From: Alistipes sp. | Lineage (GTDB): Bacteria > Bacteroidota > Bacteroidia > Bacteroidales > Rikenellaceae | Reading direction: 5' to 3' | Assembly: GCA_020026435.1 (NCBI GenBank) | Contig: JAHHQK010000002.1 | Span: forward strand, 62,001 to 126,000 | Length of the DNA: 64,000 nt | Part shown: one piece after another, positions 9,036-17,743 of the stretch | Position numbering within the stretch: position 1 is the stretch's first letter | How the letters are laid out: every line of letters begins with the position of its first letter | The notes under the pieces: generated by a model | Databases searched by the model: none | What the model was told of the DNA's origin: nothing | Seen by the model: the letters and a program-made list of their open reading frames with translations, nothing else | Position numbers and translations under genes: made by a program

Positions 9036-10541
9036 ATGATACGATCCATCCACCGATACCTGCTGTCTGCACTTCTTGTGCTCTTTGCGTCGGGAGGCTG
9101 CACAGAGGCGGGTTCCGACAACGACTCGGGACAACCCTCCCTGCACCTGCGGCTCAAGAGGATCGACGCCCGATCGGTGACCCTACAGGCGACAAGCCGC
9201 CGTGCCACGCAGATCCGCTACATCTGCAAGACCACCGGGGTGATCTCCTCCGAAAGTGCCCAAAGCGTCATGGAGCACGGCGAAATGCTGCCTGCCGATC
9301 CCGAGCTGGTCATCGAGGGGCTCGAAGCCGAAACCTTCTACACGCTCTTTGCCGTGGCATGCGATCAGGCGGGACGCTGCAGCACATTGCAGCACATCCA
9401 GTTCACGACGGGAGAGCCGGCATCCTCGATGTATCCCTGGGAGTCGGAGCGCGACGGACTGCCGACCTTTACGAATCTGGTCCTCTGCTACGGCGGCAGC
9501 CACCACCGCATCCCCTTCCGGTGGGACAAGGAGCGCTTCGCACCGATGGTCAGCTACACCGACCCCGACGGCAAGGAACAGTGGCTCTTCGACGCCTTTC
9601 TCTTCATCGAATTTCAGGACACGCCCGGCAGCGACAATCGGAACTATGCCTACATGACAGGGCTGCTGCGGGAGAACGGCTTCTCGGCCGGCAAGCGGCA
9701 GTGGCAGGAGCTGATCGACTACTGGTTTCAGGGCAGCAGCGGATTCGAGGCACTGGATCGGGCCATCGCCGAGGCGGCGCAACGGCTGGGGACTCCTCCC
9801 TCGAAGCGCAAGGTCGTGATGACGCTGCCCGACCCGATTCTCCACCGGGTCTTCGACAAGAAGGGCAACGGAAGCGGCGATCCGGCATCGACCGTCTACT
9901 GGGGCGAGCTGGAGGGCCGGACACTGGATTTCAGCAATAGCGAACACCGCGTCGCCGCCTGCAAATGGTATATCAACGAAGTGCGCCGCCGCTTCGACCA
10001 GGGCAAGTTCCGCAACATCGAATTGGCGGGGTTCTACATCCTCAGCGAGGAGATCGCCACTCCGGACGAGGGTTGGGACTACGAGCTGAAGCAGACCGAC
10101 AAGGTGATCCCCCATGTGGCCGCATACCTCCATTCGCTCAACGAATCGCTCAGCTGGATCCCCTACAACCGGGCTGCCGGCTACACCAAATGGAAAGAGA
10201 TGGGCGTGGACTATGCCTACATGCAGCCCAACTACTTCTGGAAACCGGAGTTGTCCCTGGAGCGTTTCTTCGCCGACATCCGGCAGCATGGTCTGAACAT
10301 GGAATTCGAATTGGACGAAAACGTCTTCAACGGCAAAGCCGACTGCGAAGCCTACCGCAAACGGTTCCGCCAATACCTCTCAGAAGCCAGAAAGCAGGGC
10401 ATCTACGGATCCCGCCCGTTGAGCTACTACCAGGGCACCAACGCCTTCTACGACCTGTCGCGGTCACAATCGCCCGAAGAGCAGGCTCTATACCATGAAT
10501 TCTGCCAATTTGTCATCAACAACCCCATGCGTAAAAACTAA
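9036..10541 (+). CDS. DUF4855 secreted lipoprotein with N-terminal fibronectin-III-like domain
   Basis: The 501-residue protein begins with a lipoprotein signal (LLSALLVLFASGGCTEA). Residues about 35-130 form a beta-sandwich of fibronectin-III type (LHLRLKRIDARSVTLQATS ... LEAETFYTLFAVACDQAGR). The remainder is a DUF4855 domain: LPTFTNLVLCYGGSHHRIPF, EQWLFDAFLFIEFQD, RRRFDQGKFRNIELAGFYILSEE (broken here as RRRFDQGKF and NIELAGFYILSEE), LSWIPYNRAAGYTKW, and NMEFELDENVF. DUF4855 has no proven activity that I know of; its alternating strands with Glu and Asp ends suggest a TIM-barrel hydrolase fold (inference). It is the first of three tandem paralogues. Confidence 0.85.
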   Translation: MIRSIHRYLLSALLVLFASGGCTEAGSDNDSGQPSLHLRLKRIDARSVTLQATSRRATQIRYICKTTGVISSESAQSVMEHGEMLPADPELVIEGLEAETFYTLFAVACDQAGRCSTLQHIQFTTGEPASSMYPWESERDGLPTFTNLVLCYGGSHHRIPFRWDKERFAPMVSYTDPDGKEQWLFDAFLFIEFQDTPGSDNRNYAYMTGLLRENGFSAGKRQWQELIDYWFQGSSGFEALDRAIAEAAQRLGTPPSKRKVVMTLPDPILHRVFDKKGNGSGDPASTVYWGELEGRTLDFSNSEHRVAACKWYINEVRRRFDQGKFRNIELAGFYILSEEIATPDEGWDYELKQTDKVIPHVAAYLHSLNESLSWIPYNRAAGYTKWKEMGVDYAYMQPNYFWKPELSLERFFADIRQHGLNMEFELDENVFNGKADCEAYRKRFRQYLSEARKQGIYGSRPLSYYQGTNAFYDLSRSQSPEEQALYHEFCQFVINNPMRKN

Positions 10542-10545
10542 AACC

Positions 10546-11778
10546 ATGAGAAACCTCAACCTACTGGCAGGCTGCCTCCTGTTTGCGGGGCTGACGGCGG
10601 GAATCCTCCCCGGACAGGCTGCCGACAAACGGCAAAACAAGCCTCCCAAGGGAGAACCCGCAATGTACCGTTGGGAGAAGAACCGCAAGGAACGCCCCTC
10701 CTACACCGACATGGTGCTCTGCTACGGCGGCAGCCACCACCGCAATCCCTTTCTGTGGGAGAAGGAGCGGCTGATCCCCTATGTCAGCTATGTGAATCCC
10801 AACGGCAAGGAGGAGTGGCTTTTCGACAGCTTCCTCTTTCTCGAATCCCAGGATGTGAACCGTCCCGACAAGGGGGCCTACTCCTTCATGACCGGCGTTC
10901 TGCGCGGCACGGGCGTTTCGGCCGGCAAGGAGCAATGGCAGGAACTGATCGACTACTACTTCCAGAAAGGAAACTGCGTCGATGCGCTGGAAGAGGCCGT
11001 CGGGGAGGCTTCCAAACGGATGGGCAAGCCGATCGGGAAGCGCAAGGTGATCCTCATGATGCCCGACCCCATCATCTACTACCGCTACGACATCACCACC
11101 GAATCGACCACCTATTGGGGAACTCTCGACGGCCGCACACTCGACTTCTCCAAAGGCGAGGACCGGCTGGCCGCCTGCAAGTGGTACATCGACCAGATCC
11201 GCCACCGCTTCGACCAGGGCAACTTCCGCCATGTGGAGTTGGCCGGCTTCTACCTGATCTCCGAGGAGATCGTGACCCCCGGCGACGGATGGTGCCACGA
11301 GCTCAAGCGCTCGGAGGAGACCGTTCCCGCCGTAGCCCAATACCTGCACTCGATCAACAGCAGTTTCTGCTGGATCCCCTATAACCGGGCCGCCGGCTAT
11401 ACCAAATGGAAAGAGCTGGGTGTGGACTATGCCTACATGCAGCCCAACTACTATTGGGACAACAAGGGCATCCGCCCCTTATCCCGATACTTCGAGGATA
11501 TCCTCAGCCAGGATCTGGGCATGGAGTTCGAATTCGAGGAGAGCCTGCTCGAAGGGGCCGGGCACTGCGAGATCTACCGCCAGCGCTTCATCGAATACAT
11601 GGAGGGCGCCGTAGAACACGGCATCTACGGCACCCGGCCCCTGAGCTACTACCAGGGCAACAACGGGCTCTACAAACTGGCCCACTCGACCCACCCCAAG
11701 GATCGCGAGCTCTACCACCGCTTCTGCCGCTTCGTCATCGACAACCCGTTACGCAACAAACAGCAACAAACCGAATAA
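10546..11778 (+). CDS. DUF4855 secreted protein, second of three tandem paralogues
   Basis: I place the start at the ATG at 10546 (MRNLNLLAGCLLFAG), 4 bp after the preceding stop; an upstream in-frame ATG lies inside the preceding gene and would not give a signal peptide. The 410-residue product has an N-terminal hydrophobic segment and a single DUF4855 domain that closely parallels its upstream neighbour: YTDMVLCYGGSHHRNPF, HVELAGFYLISEEIV, FCWIPYNRAAGYTKWK, VDYAYMQPNYYW, LGMEFEFEES. It lacks the fibronectin-III-like module. The LAGC motif might make it a lipoprotein, but LAGCLLFAG followed by more hydrophobic residues looks like an ordinary signal peptide. Confidence 0.85.
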   Translation: MRNLNLLAGCLLFAGLTAGILPGQAADKRQNKPPKGEPAMYRWEKNRKERPSYTDMVLCYGGSHHRNPFLWEKERLIPYVSYVNPNGKEEWLFDSFLFLESQDVNRPDKGAYSFMTGVLRGTGVSAGKEQWQELIDYYFQKGNCVDALEEAVGEASKRMGKPIGKRKVILMMPDPIIYYRYDITTESTTYWGTLDGRTLDFSKGEDRLAACKWYIDQIRHRFDQGNFRHVELAGFYLISEEIVTPGDGWCHELKRSEETVPAVAQYLHSINSSFCWIPYNRAAGYTKWKELGVDYAYMQPNYYWDNKGIRPLSRYFEDILSQDLGMEFEFEESLLEGAGHCEIYRQRFIEYMEGAVEHGIYGTRPLSYYQGNNGLYKLAHSTHPKDRELYHRFCRFVIDNPLRNKQQQTE

Positions 11779-11782
11779 AGAG

Positions 11783-13555
11783 ATGAAAAAACGCAACCTT
11801 CTTGCATGCGGAATGCTCCTTGCCGCATGCGCCTTCTTCCGATCGCCGGCCGTGGCCCAGGAGTATAACACGACAGGCATTCAGGATCTGGTGCTGATTT
11901 ATCAGGGCGGATCACACCGTCTGGACTGGACGGTCGACCAGTTCCGGCCCCACGTCGTGCACCAGTTTGCAGACGGATCGCGCGACTGGCTCTTCGACGG
12001 ATTCCTCTTCCTGGAATTCAAGAACGGCTCGGGACGCCACTACACGATCGGCTACGAGAAAAACAACGCCCGCAAAGAAGAGTGGGCGTGGCTCATCGAC
12101 CGCATCTTCGAAGAGGGCAAGTCCCTCGCGGCTCTGGACCAGTGCATCACCCAAGAGATCCGGAATCTCGGCAAGCCGGCCTTCAAGCACCAGGTGGTAC
12201 TGGGTCTTCCCGAAGCCATCCGCGGCCAGAAAGACTGGGGCGAGCTGGACGGCAGGACGATGGACTTCTCCGAGCGGGAGGACCAGATTGCCGCCACCAA
12301 GTGGTACATCGACGAATTGACCCGCCGCTTCAAGGCCGCTAAGTACCGGCACATCGAGCTTTCGGGCTTCTACTGGGTCGCCGAGCACACCAAACACTGC
12401 GCCGATCTGACGATTCCGCTGAGCGAGTACATCCATTCGATCAACAAGCTTTTCTACTGGATTCCCTACTGGGGTGCCGTAGGGCATCAGGACTGGAAAC
12501 GTCTGGGCTTCGACATCGCCTACCAGCAGCCCAACCACTTCTTCAACCACTCGATTCCCGACAGCCGTCTCGACGCCGCCTGCGCCGAAGCCCGCCGCCA
12601 CGGCATGGCCATGGAGTTCGAATTCGACGAAAAGGCCACCGTCGCCCACCCGAAAAGCTCGCACGAGCGCATGGTCGCCTACATCAACCACTTCGAGAAG
12701 AACGACGTCTTCAACTCGTCGGCCGTCGCCTACTACTGCGGCAACCGCGGCGTGCTGACGCTCAACGACTCGAAGGAACCCAAGGACAAGGCCGTGATGG
12801 ACCGTCTGGCCCGTCTGATCCAGATGCGCCACTACAAAAAATACGGTCTCCCAATGAAAAACAGGACGCGGGTCATCGCCCACCGCGGATTCTGGCACAC
12901 GGAGGGTTCGGCCCAGAACTCGATCGCCTCGCTGGTGAAGGCCGACAAGCTGGGGGTCTATGGCGTTGAATTCGACGTATGGATGGCCTCGGACAATGTG
13001 CCTGTGCTGAATCACGACGGCAAAATCCAGGGCCATGTCGTAACGCAGACCCCGTCAACCACGCTGACCCAACTCAAACTCGAGAACGGCGAGCCGCTCC
13101 CGACCCTTGCCCAGTATCTGGATGCAGCTCTCGGCACCAAGGTGGAGCTGATCCTCGAGCTGAAGCCCCACGCCACGCCCGAAGCCGATGCCAGGGCCGC
13201 CGCGGCCGCAGTCAAGGAGGTCGACGCGCGCAAACTCACCAGGCGCACCACCTACATCACCTTCTCGCGCCACGCCATGCTGGAGCTGATCCGCCTATCG
13301 CCCAAAACACCCGTACTCTATCTGGGCAACGACATATCGCCCGAAGAACTCAAGGCTCTGGGTGCTGCCGGCGGCGACTACAACCATGGGGTCTACCTCC
13401 GGAATCCCCAATGGCTGCAGGATATGAAACGGCACAAGATGATTTCCAACGTCTGGACCGTCAACCATCCGGTAGACATGATTTGGGCCATCCGCCAACA
13501 GATCGACTTCATAACGACGGATCATCCCGACCTCTTCCTGGAGCTGACCAAATAA
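11783..13555 (+). CDS. DUF4855 - glycerophosphodiester phosphodiesterase fusion, secreted
   Basis: This 590-residue secreted protein (signal MKKRNLLACGMLLAACAFF, ending near AVAQ) has two parts. Residues about 30-350 are a third DUF4855 domain (DLVLIYQGGSHRLDW, WLFDGFLFLEFKNGSG, HIELSGFYWVAEHTK, FYWIPYWGAVGHQDWK, MAMEFEFDEKA). Residues about 363-590 are a GDPD domain: RVIAHRGFWHTEG has the catalytic HRG, VEFDVWMASDNVPVLNHDG supplies the metal-binding Glu and Asp and the second His, LILELKPH matches the family strand, and ITTDHPD closes the barrel. GDPDs cleave glycerophosphodiesters to glycerol-3-phosphate. The fusion suggests a phosphodiester-bearing substrate or a teichoic- or phospholipid-like decoration (inference). 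It starts 4 bp after the previous gene. Confidence 0.85.
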   Translation: MKKRNLLACGMLLAACAFFRSPAVAQEYNTTGIQDLVLIYQGGSHRLDWTVDQFRPHVVHQFADGSRDWLFDGFLFLEFKNGSGRHYTIGYEKNNARKEEWAWLIDRIFEEGKSLAALDQCITQEIRNLGKPAFKHQVVLGLPEAIRGQKDWGELDGRTMDFSEREDQIAATKWYIDELTRRFKAAKYRHIELSGFYWVAEHTKHCADLTIPLSEYIHSINKLFYWIPYWGAVGHQDWKRLGFDIAYQQPNHFFNHSIPDSRLDAACAEARRHGMAMEFEFDEKATVAHPKSSHERMVAYINHFEKNDVFNSSAVAYYCGNRGVLTLNDSKEPKDKAVMDRLARLIQMRHYKKYGLPMKNRTRVIAHRGFWHTEGSAQNSIASLVKADKLGVYGVEFDVWMASDNVPVLNHDGKIQGHVVTQTPSTTLTQLKLENGEPLPTLAQYLDAALGTKVELILELKPHATPEADARAAAAAVKEVDARKLTRRTTYITFSRHAMLELIRLSPKTPVLYLGNDISPEELKALGAAGGDYNHGVYLRNPQWLQDMKRHKMISNVWTVNHPVDMIWAIRQQIDFITTDHPDLFLELTK

Positions 13556-13582
13556 CGGTCGGCCCCGGCCCGAACACCAAAC

Positions 13583-13618
13583 AAGCGATATATCCGATTC
13601 AGAGCGGATATATCGCTT
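13583..13618. terminator. 14-bp perfect hairpin after the DUF4855-GDPD gene
   Basis: AAGCGATATATCCG (13583-13596) and CGGATATATCGCTT (13605-13618) form a perfect stem with an 8-nt loop, lying 18 bp before the next start codon. Only TTTC follows, so it may attenuate transcription into 13636 or sit close to its translation start and control it. Confidence 0.55.
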
Positions 13619-13635
13619 TCCCGTCAGATGCAACC

Positions 13636-14877
13636 ATGAAAAAACTCCGATTCATCATCATAGCCCTTCTGCTGTACGGTCCCTGCGACGCCCCGGCCCG
13701 CCAAACGCGCATCCCTGGGAAAGAGGCGGCAAAACAGCCGTCCGCAGAGCAGACGATCAGCGACAGGATGTTCGTCAAGCTGCAGGGCGAGGATCTCTAC
13801 ATCACGGCCAAACTCGACCCGCAGAACGACATCATCTACCTGTTCAGGAGGTGCATGTTCAACCGGCTCTACACCTTCTACCGGGTGAGCAGCATCCCAA
13901 ACAGCGACCCCGAGCCGACGACCAACCCCGAAACCGCCCCTCAGCTGCTCCTCAACCGGGCATACAGCGACAACATCGGTCCGTTCAACATTGCCGGGCA
14001 CGGATGGTGCGGAGCCAACCACAAATACCTCGAACGCACGGCCCCGACGGCCTGCAACGAGGGATTTACGATCCGCGTCGACAACCGGGAACTCAGGGGC
14101 GACACCCGGATGTGGGCCCGAAGCGTCATCGTGACATCGGAGAACACGATTCTGGACCCTACGCGTCCCGGCACCGACCCGGCAGGGCGGGAGGAACTCC
14201 GCGACAAATTGTGTCACGAAACGGCAACCTACCACATCTTCCGCAACAGCATCGAGGTGCAGGTCTCCCACCGGTTCTGCAACCCCACGCCGGTATGCGT
14301 GGCGATCTACTACGGCATGCAGTCGATGTTCGAGGGCGAAAAGCAGGTGCTCACCGTCGACGGAGCCTGTGCCGACTGGACCGACACCGGGCAGGTGACG
14401 CATTTCACCAAACAGGAATATCCGCACTTCCGCCGCTACATCGAACGCAGCGGCCACAGCTACCAATCCACCTACCTGCTCCCCGAGGGGCTGGGCGACC
14501 ACGCACAGATCGACGAAGACGACTACCTCTTCGTCTACGCCTCCTACGGCAAAAGCTATCACAAACTGATCGGCAACAAGGAGCGTGTCGATGGCGACAC
14601 GACCCGCTGGCGAGGTCTCTACACCTGGTTTGCAGAGGCGCTGACCGATGATGCGACCCTGCTCTGCTACGACGGTTGGCTGCGGGACGGGCACCTGCTC
14701 TTCATCGCCTGCAAGGGAGCCTGCGAGCGTTCGGTCGAATTTCCCCCATACATCGACCTGAACCACTTCGAGACGGTCGAATCCTCGGCCGGCATACAGG
14801 TCGTACAAGCGGCGAAACACGCCCTGAAGATCCGCGCCACACAGGCGGGCGGCTGCATCCTCCGCCTGAAGCGTTAG
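13636..14877 (+). CDS. Secreted protein of unknown function at end of glycan operon
   Basis: The start is the ATG at 13636, beginning MKKLRFIIIALLLYG; the frame is open further upstream, but that part lies inside the preceding gene in another frame. The 413-residue product has a signal peptide and a mostly beta-rich body with many aromatic residues (RRCMFNRLYTFYRVSS, FNIAGHGWCGANHKYLE, VCVAIYYGMQSMFEGEKQ, FVYASYGKSYHKLIGNK). I do not recognise a family. The composition suggests a beta-sandwich carbohydrate-active or lectin-like protein (inference from position and export). It is the last plus-strand gene before the convergent terminator. Confidence 0.7.
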   Translation: MKKLRFIIIALLLYGPCDAPARQTRIPGKEAAKQPSAEQTISDRMFVKLQGEDLYITAKLDPQNDIIYLFRRCMFNRLYTFYRVSSIPNSDPEPTTNPETAPQLLLNRAYSDNIGPFNIAGHGWCGANHKYLERTAPTACNEGFTIRVDNRELRGDTRMWARSVIVTSENTILDPTRPGTDPAGREELRDKLCHETATYHIFRNSIEVQVSHRFCNPTPVCVAIYYGMQSMFEGEKQVLTVDGACADWTDTGQVTHFTKQEYPHFRRYIERSGHSYQSTYLLPEGLGDHAQIDEDDYLFVYASYGKSYHKLIGNKERVDGDTTRWRGLYTWFAEALTDDATLLCYDGWLRDGHLLFIACKGACERSVEFPPYIDLNHFETVESSAGIQVVQAAKHALKIRATQAGGCILRLKR

Positions 14878-14969
14878 TCGCAAGGCGCATGCGGGGCGGA
14901 CAGCTGTATCCTCCGAACCGGGAGAAACCCTTCGCCAACAGCCCGAGAAGCGCCGCTACACGCCGCAAA

Positions 14970-15118
14970 CAGCCCGGGGAACAGCCCGAGGAATGACCCG
15001 AGGAATGGCCCCGAGGAATGGCCCCGAGGGAGGAACAGCCCAAGGGAGGAACAGCCCGGAACGACCCGAGGAACGACCCGGGTGCAAAGCCCGAGGAGAA
15101 ACTCCGGCCCCCCGAGGA
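14970..15118. repeat. Degenerate CCCGAGGAAYG tandem repeat
   Basis: In the gap between the convergent operons a unit close to CCCGAGGAATG or CCCGAGGAACG recurs about eight times with variable spacers (CCC, GGCC, CAG). It is G+A-rich on the plus strand and has no credible coding frame. It ends about 15 bp before the terminator hairpin. Confidence 0.6.
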
Positions 15119-15132
15119 ACGCACCATAGCGC

Positions 15133-15171
15133 AAAACACCCGAAGAGACGCTCTGTCTCTTCGGGTGTTTT
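15133..15171. terminator. Bidirectional rho-independent terminator
   Basis: AAAACACCCGAAGAGAC (15133-15149) and GTCTCTTCGGGTGTTTT (15155-15171) form a perfect 17-bp stem with a 5-nt loop GCTCT. The A-rich and T-rich flanks let it act on both strands. It sits between the convergent glycan operons ending at 14877 and 15267. Confidence 0.9.
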
Positions 15172-15266
15172 CAGTGTGACGACAGGGTCTCCGTCCGCCC
15201 GGGTCAACTTGCGGCCCGGCTTATGCTCCGGCCTGCAGATAGTGCGGCCCGGTCTACAGGCCCACC

Positions 15267-15959
15267 CTACTTGCGGCGAAGTTTTTTCGAGGCCTTGAGC
15301 GCCTGCTCCACCACCGGGACCAAAGCCGCCTCCATGACATCGTAACCGGCCGATACGGGGTGCACCTCATCGTCGGTATAGGCGCGGTTCATGCCTCCGT
15401 CGGGATCGGCCATAGGGGTATAATAGTCCACATAGGGGATCTTCTCCCGTTCGGCATAGGCACGGATCATCCCGTTGAGCTCCCGCACCAGCGGAGCGGG
15501 TTTCACCTCCTTGCGCCAACGGTATTCGCGCGTGGGCGGCACGGCGCACAAAACCGGCTGTATGCCATTGGCTCGGGCCAGTTCGACCATCGAAATGAGG
15601 TTTCCGAGAATATGGGGCAGAGAGATGTAGCCCGTATTCCGGGCAATGTCGTTGGTTCCGGCACAGATCACCACCACCTGGGGACGGAGGTCGATCACGT
15701 CGGCACGGAAACGCACCAGCATCTGCGAAGTGGTCTGCCCGCTGATGCCGCGGCTCACATAACCGTGCGAAGCAAAGAATTCGGGGTGCGTCCTGACCCA
15801 CAGTTCGGTGATCGAATTGCCCATCAGCACCACCCGGGGCTGGCTCACCTCCCGATTCTCCTGCTCAAAGCGGCCGAAATTGGCCCAATCGTCCGTTTGG
15901 GCATGCACTCCGAGCGACAGGCCTGCAAGGGCCAGCACGGTACACAAGATCTTTTTCAT
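15267..15959 (-). CDS. SGNH/GDSL-family esterase, secreted
   Basis: I choose the ATG at 15959 (MKKILCTVLALAGLS); an in-frame TTG lies 9 bp upstream. The 230-residue product has a signal peptide and the SGNH blocks: VVLMGNSITELW (nucleophile Ser, block I), RGISGQTTSQM (Gly, II), VVICAGTNDIARN (Asn, III) and DDEVHPVSAGY (Asp-His, V). Such enzymes remove acyl (usually acetyl) groups from sugars or cleave lipids. It is the last gene of the minus-strand operon, 14 bp after the CE2-like gene, so sugar deacetylation is the likely role. Confidence 0.88.
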   Translation of the reverse strand: MKKILCTVLALAGLSLGVHAQTDDWANFGRFEQENREVSQPRVVLMGNSITELWVRTHPEFFASHGYVSRGISGQTTSQMLVRFRADVIDLRPQVVVICAGTNDIARNTGYISLPHILGNLISMVELARANGIQPVLCAVPPTREYRWRKEVKPAPLVRELNGMIRAYAEREKIPYVDYYTPMADPDGGMNRAYTDDEVHPVSAGYDVMEAALVPVVEQALKASKKLRRK

Positions 15960-15973
15960 GATTCGCAACTTTT

Positions 15974-17059
15974 TTATCGAATGATACGCATCGGCATCTC
16001 CCAGCCCGTAATCGTCGCCACATAGGGGATGATGGCCGCAGCCATCTTGCGCTGGCCCAGCAGGTTGGGATGATAACCCGCCCCCAGGTCACCGGCCCAG
16101 TTGGTGATCCCGCCGAAATGCATGATACAATGCAGGTTCTCCACCCCGGGACGCTCCTTGAAGCGCTGCAAGTAGCCGTAGAAGGCCGGAGCCACCTCCG
16201 GCACGACATAGAGAACGGGCACTTTGCCGTATTTCTCGCGCAAGACTCCGTACATCTGTCCGAAAGCCTCGCAAAAAGCCTCTTCCGAAGGGACGATGTC
16301 CGTACTGCAATCGTTGGTGCCGAGTTTGATCACCACCAAATCGGGTACATACGCGGTGAAATTCCACGCCGGCGACTCCTCCATGTCGAAGGTGCGCAAG
16401 ATGCGCTGGCGCATGGTGAGGTCGGAAGTCTCCTTCGTGTCGGCCCAGTTACGCACCACACCCTGACCCGAATGGGCCGTAAGCACATAGTCGGCATCGA
16501 AATGGCGGGCCAGGATGCAGGCCCAGGCCAAGTCGCAATTCTCGGTCTCGGGACTAAAGGGCTCGGTGGGCGCCTTGCCTTCGGTGCCGTAGCCGCAGGT
16601 GTGGGAATCGCCGATAAACTCGATCAGGCGCCCCGACGCAGGCGGCAAGGCGAGCAGCGGACCGTCGGTCTCAATGCCGTAGAGCGTCGTGCGGCCCTGC
16701 TCGGCTTCAGTGCGTTTCTGCACCAGAACGGTGTGCGGGCCCTTCTCCAGCCCGGAAACAAGTTCGACCGACGAGGGCGAGCCCTCGACGGCAACCTTGC
16801 CGCAGGGCTGTCCGTCGACAAAGACATTGTAGTAATTGCGCTTGGTGTCGGCGACACGCATGGCACAGCGGCTTCCCTCAAAACGGAAGGTGAAATGACA
16901 GCCGATCCAGTCGAACGACAGACTGCCGTCGTCGTGTTCCGCGGCACGCCCCGTGAAACGGATCGCGTCGTCGGTCGCCTTATGGAACCGGATCTCCTGC
17001 CCGGAGGTGCACCCTCCCGCCACAAACAGCATCGTCATGGCCACGAACCAACCTTTCAT
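15974..17059 (-). CDS. CE2-like carbohydrate esterase lipoprotein (jelly-roll plus SGNH)
   Basis: This 361-residue lipoprotein (signal MKGWFVAMTMLFVAGGCTSG) has an N-terminal beta-sandwich at about residues 25-135 (IRFTGRAAEHDDGSLSFDW, NYYNVFVDGQPCGKV, LEKGPHTVLVQKRTEAE) like the carbohydrate esterase family 2 N-domain, followed by an SGNH domain: LIEFIGDSHTCGYGTEG (catalytic Ser), HSGQGVVRNW, VVIKLGTNDCS, and GAGYHPNLLGQ (catalytic His). CE2 enzymes deacetylate plant polysaccharides such as xylan and glucomannan. The lipobox points to an envelope-anchored deacetylase acting before or after SusC import. Confidence 0.87.
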   Translation of the reverse strand: MKGWFVAMTMLFVAGGCTSGQEIRFHKATDDAIRFTGRAAEHDDGSLSFDWIGCHFTFRFEGSRCAMRVADTKRNYYNVFVDGQPCGKVAVEGSPSSVELVSGLEKGPHTVLVQKRTEAEQGRTTLYGIETDGPLLALPPASGRLIEFIGDSHTCGYGTEGKAPTEPFSPETENCDLAWACILARHFDADYVLTAHSGQGVVRNWADTKETSDLTMRQRILRTFDMEESPAWNFTAYVPDLVVIKLGTNDCSTDIVPSEEAFCEAFGQMYGVLREKYGKVPVLYVVPEVAPAFYGYLQRFKERPGVENLHCIMHFGGITNWAGDLGAGYHPNLLGQRKMAAAIIPYVATITGWEMPMRIIR

Positions 17060-17068
17060 TCCGACCGA

Positions 17069-17737
17069 CTATTTGATGTAAGGGGAAATCGCCTCGATCC
17101 ACACGGCGTAAGCCTTGGCATTGAGGTGGATGCCGTCGACGGTGTACTCCGCGGGCAGTTCGCCGTCGCGCTGCATGGCGCTCCAGATGTCGATGTAGAC
17201 CAGACCGCGACGCTCGGCCATCTTGCGCAGCAAGGCATTGTACTCGGCCAACCGCACGTTCTGATCCTTCAGCAGCTCCCGATTCATCGGCTCGTTGACC
17301 GGCAGGGCGCTCTGAATATAGACCTTGGTGCGGGGGCTCCCCTTGGCGATGATGTTCAGCAGGCGCTCGTACTGCTGCAGCAGTTTCTCATACGAGATTG
17401 CCGAGAAGAGCAGGTCGTTGACTCCGGCCATGACAAACACCGCCCTGGGCGCCCCGTCGACGATCGGCTGCACGCGGTTGATCATCCCCGAGATGCAGTC
17501 GCCTCCGATACCGCGGTTGAGCACCCGCCTGTCCGGAAAATACTCCGACCAGAAACCGCGCTCGGTCAGGCTGTTGCCCAACATCACGATATTCTTCCGG
17601 GTGACGGGCACCAGTTCCTCCACATTGCGCTTGGCCAGATAGTAGCCGTTGTGGAAAGTCAGCGTATCGCGTTTCGGACCGGCCAACCCCGTGGTGACCA
17701 CGACCGAAGCCAGAATCAGGAGAATCAGTTTTTTCAT
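17069..17737 (-). CDS. SGNH/GDSL-family hydrolase, secreted
   Basis: The 222-residue protein has a signal peptide (MKKLILLILASVVVTTGLA) and the SGNH blocks NIVMLGNSLTERGFW, NRGIGGDCISGM, VFVMAGVNDLLF and TVDGIHLNAKAY. It resembles the sialate or rhamnogalacturonan acetylesterase-like GDSL proteins common in Bacteroidales. It lies 9 bp upstream of the CE2-like gene and 6 bp downstream of the FAD oxidoreductase in the same operon. It is distinct from the other two SGNH proteins, so the locus carries three deacylases that may act on different positions or linkages. Confidence 0.87.
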   Translation of the reverse strand: MKKLILLILASVVVTTGLAGPKRDTLTFHNGYYLAKRNVEELVPVTRKNIVMLGNSLTERGFWSEYFPDRRVLNRGIGGDCISGMINRVQPIVDGAPRAVFVMAGVNDLLFSAISYEKLLQQYERLLNIIAKGSPRTKVYIQSALPVNEPMNRELLKDQNVRLAEYNALLRKMAERRGLVYIDIWSAMQRDGELPAEYTVDGIHLNAKAYAVWIEAISPYIK

Positions 17738-17743
17738 AATGGG

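Noticed and set aside
3108..9072. Long minus-strand open frames (816 and 897 codons) across the SusC, SusD and DUF1735 genes
   Set aside because: They are Val/Gly/Asp/Arg-rich shadows of high third-position GC. The plus-strand frames encode complete recognisable families.
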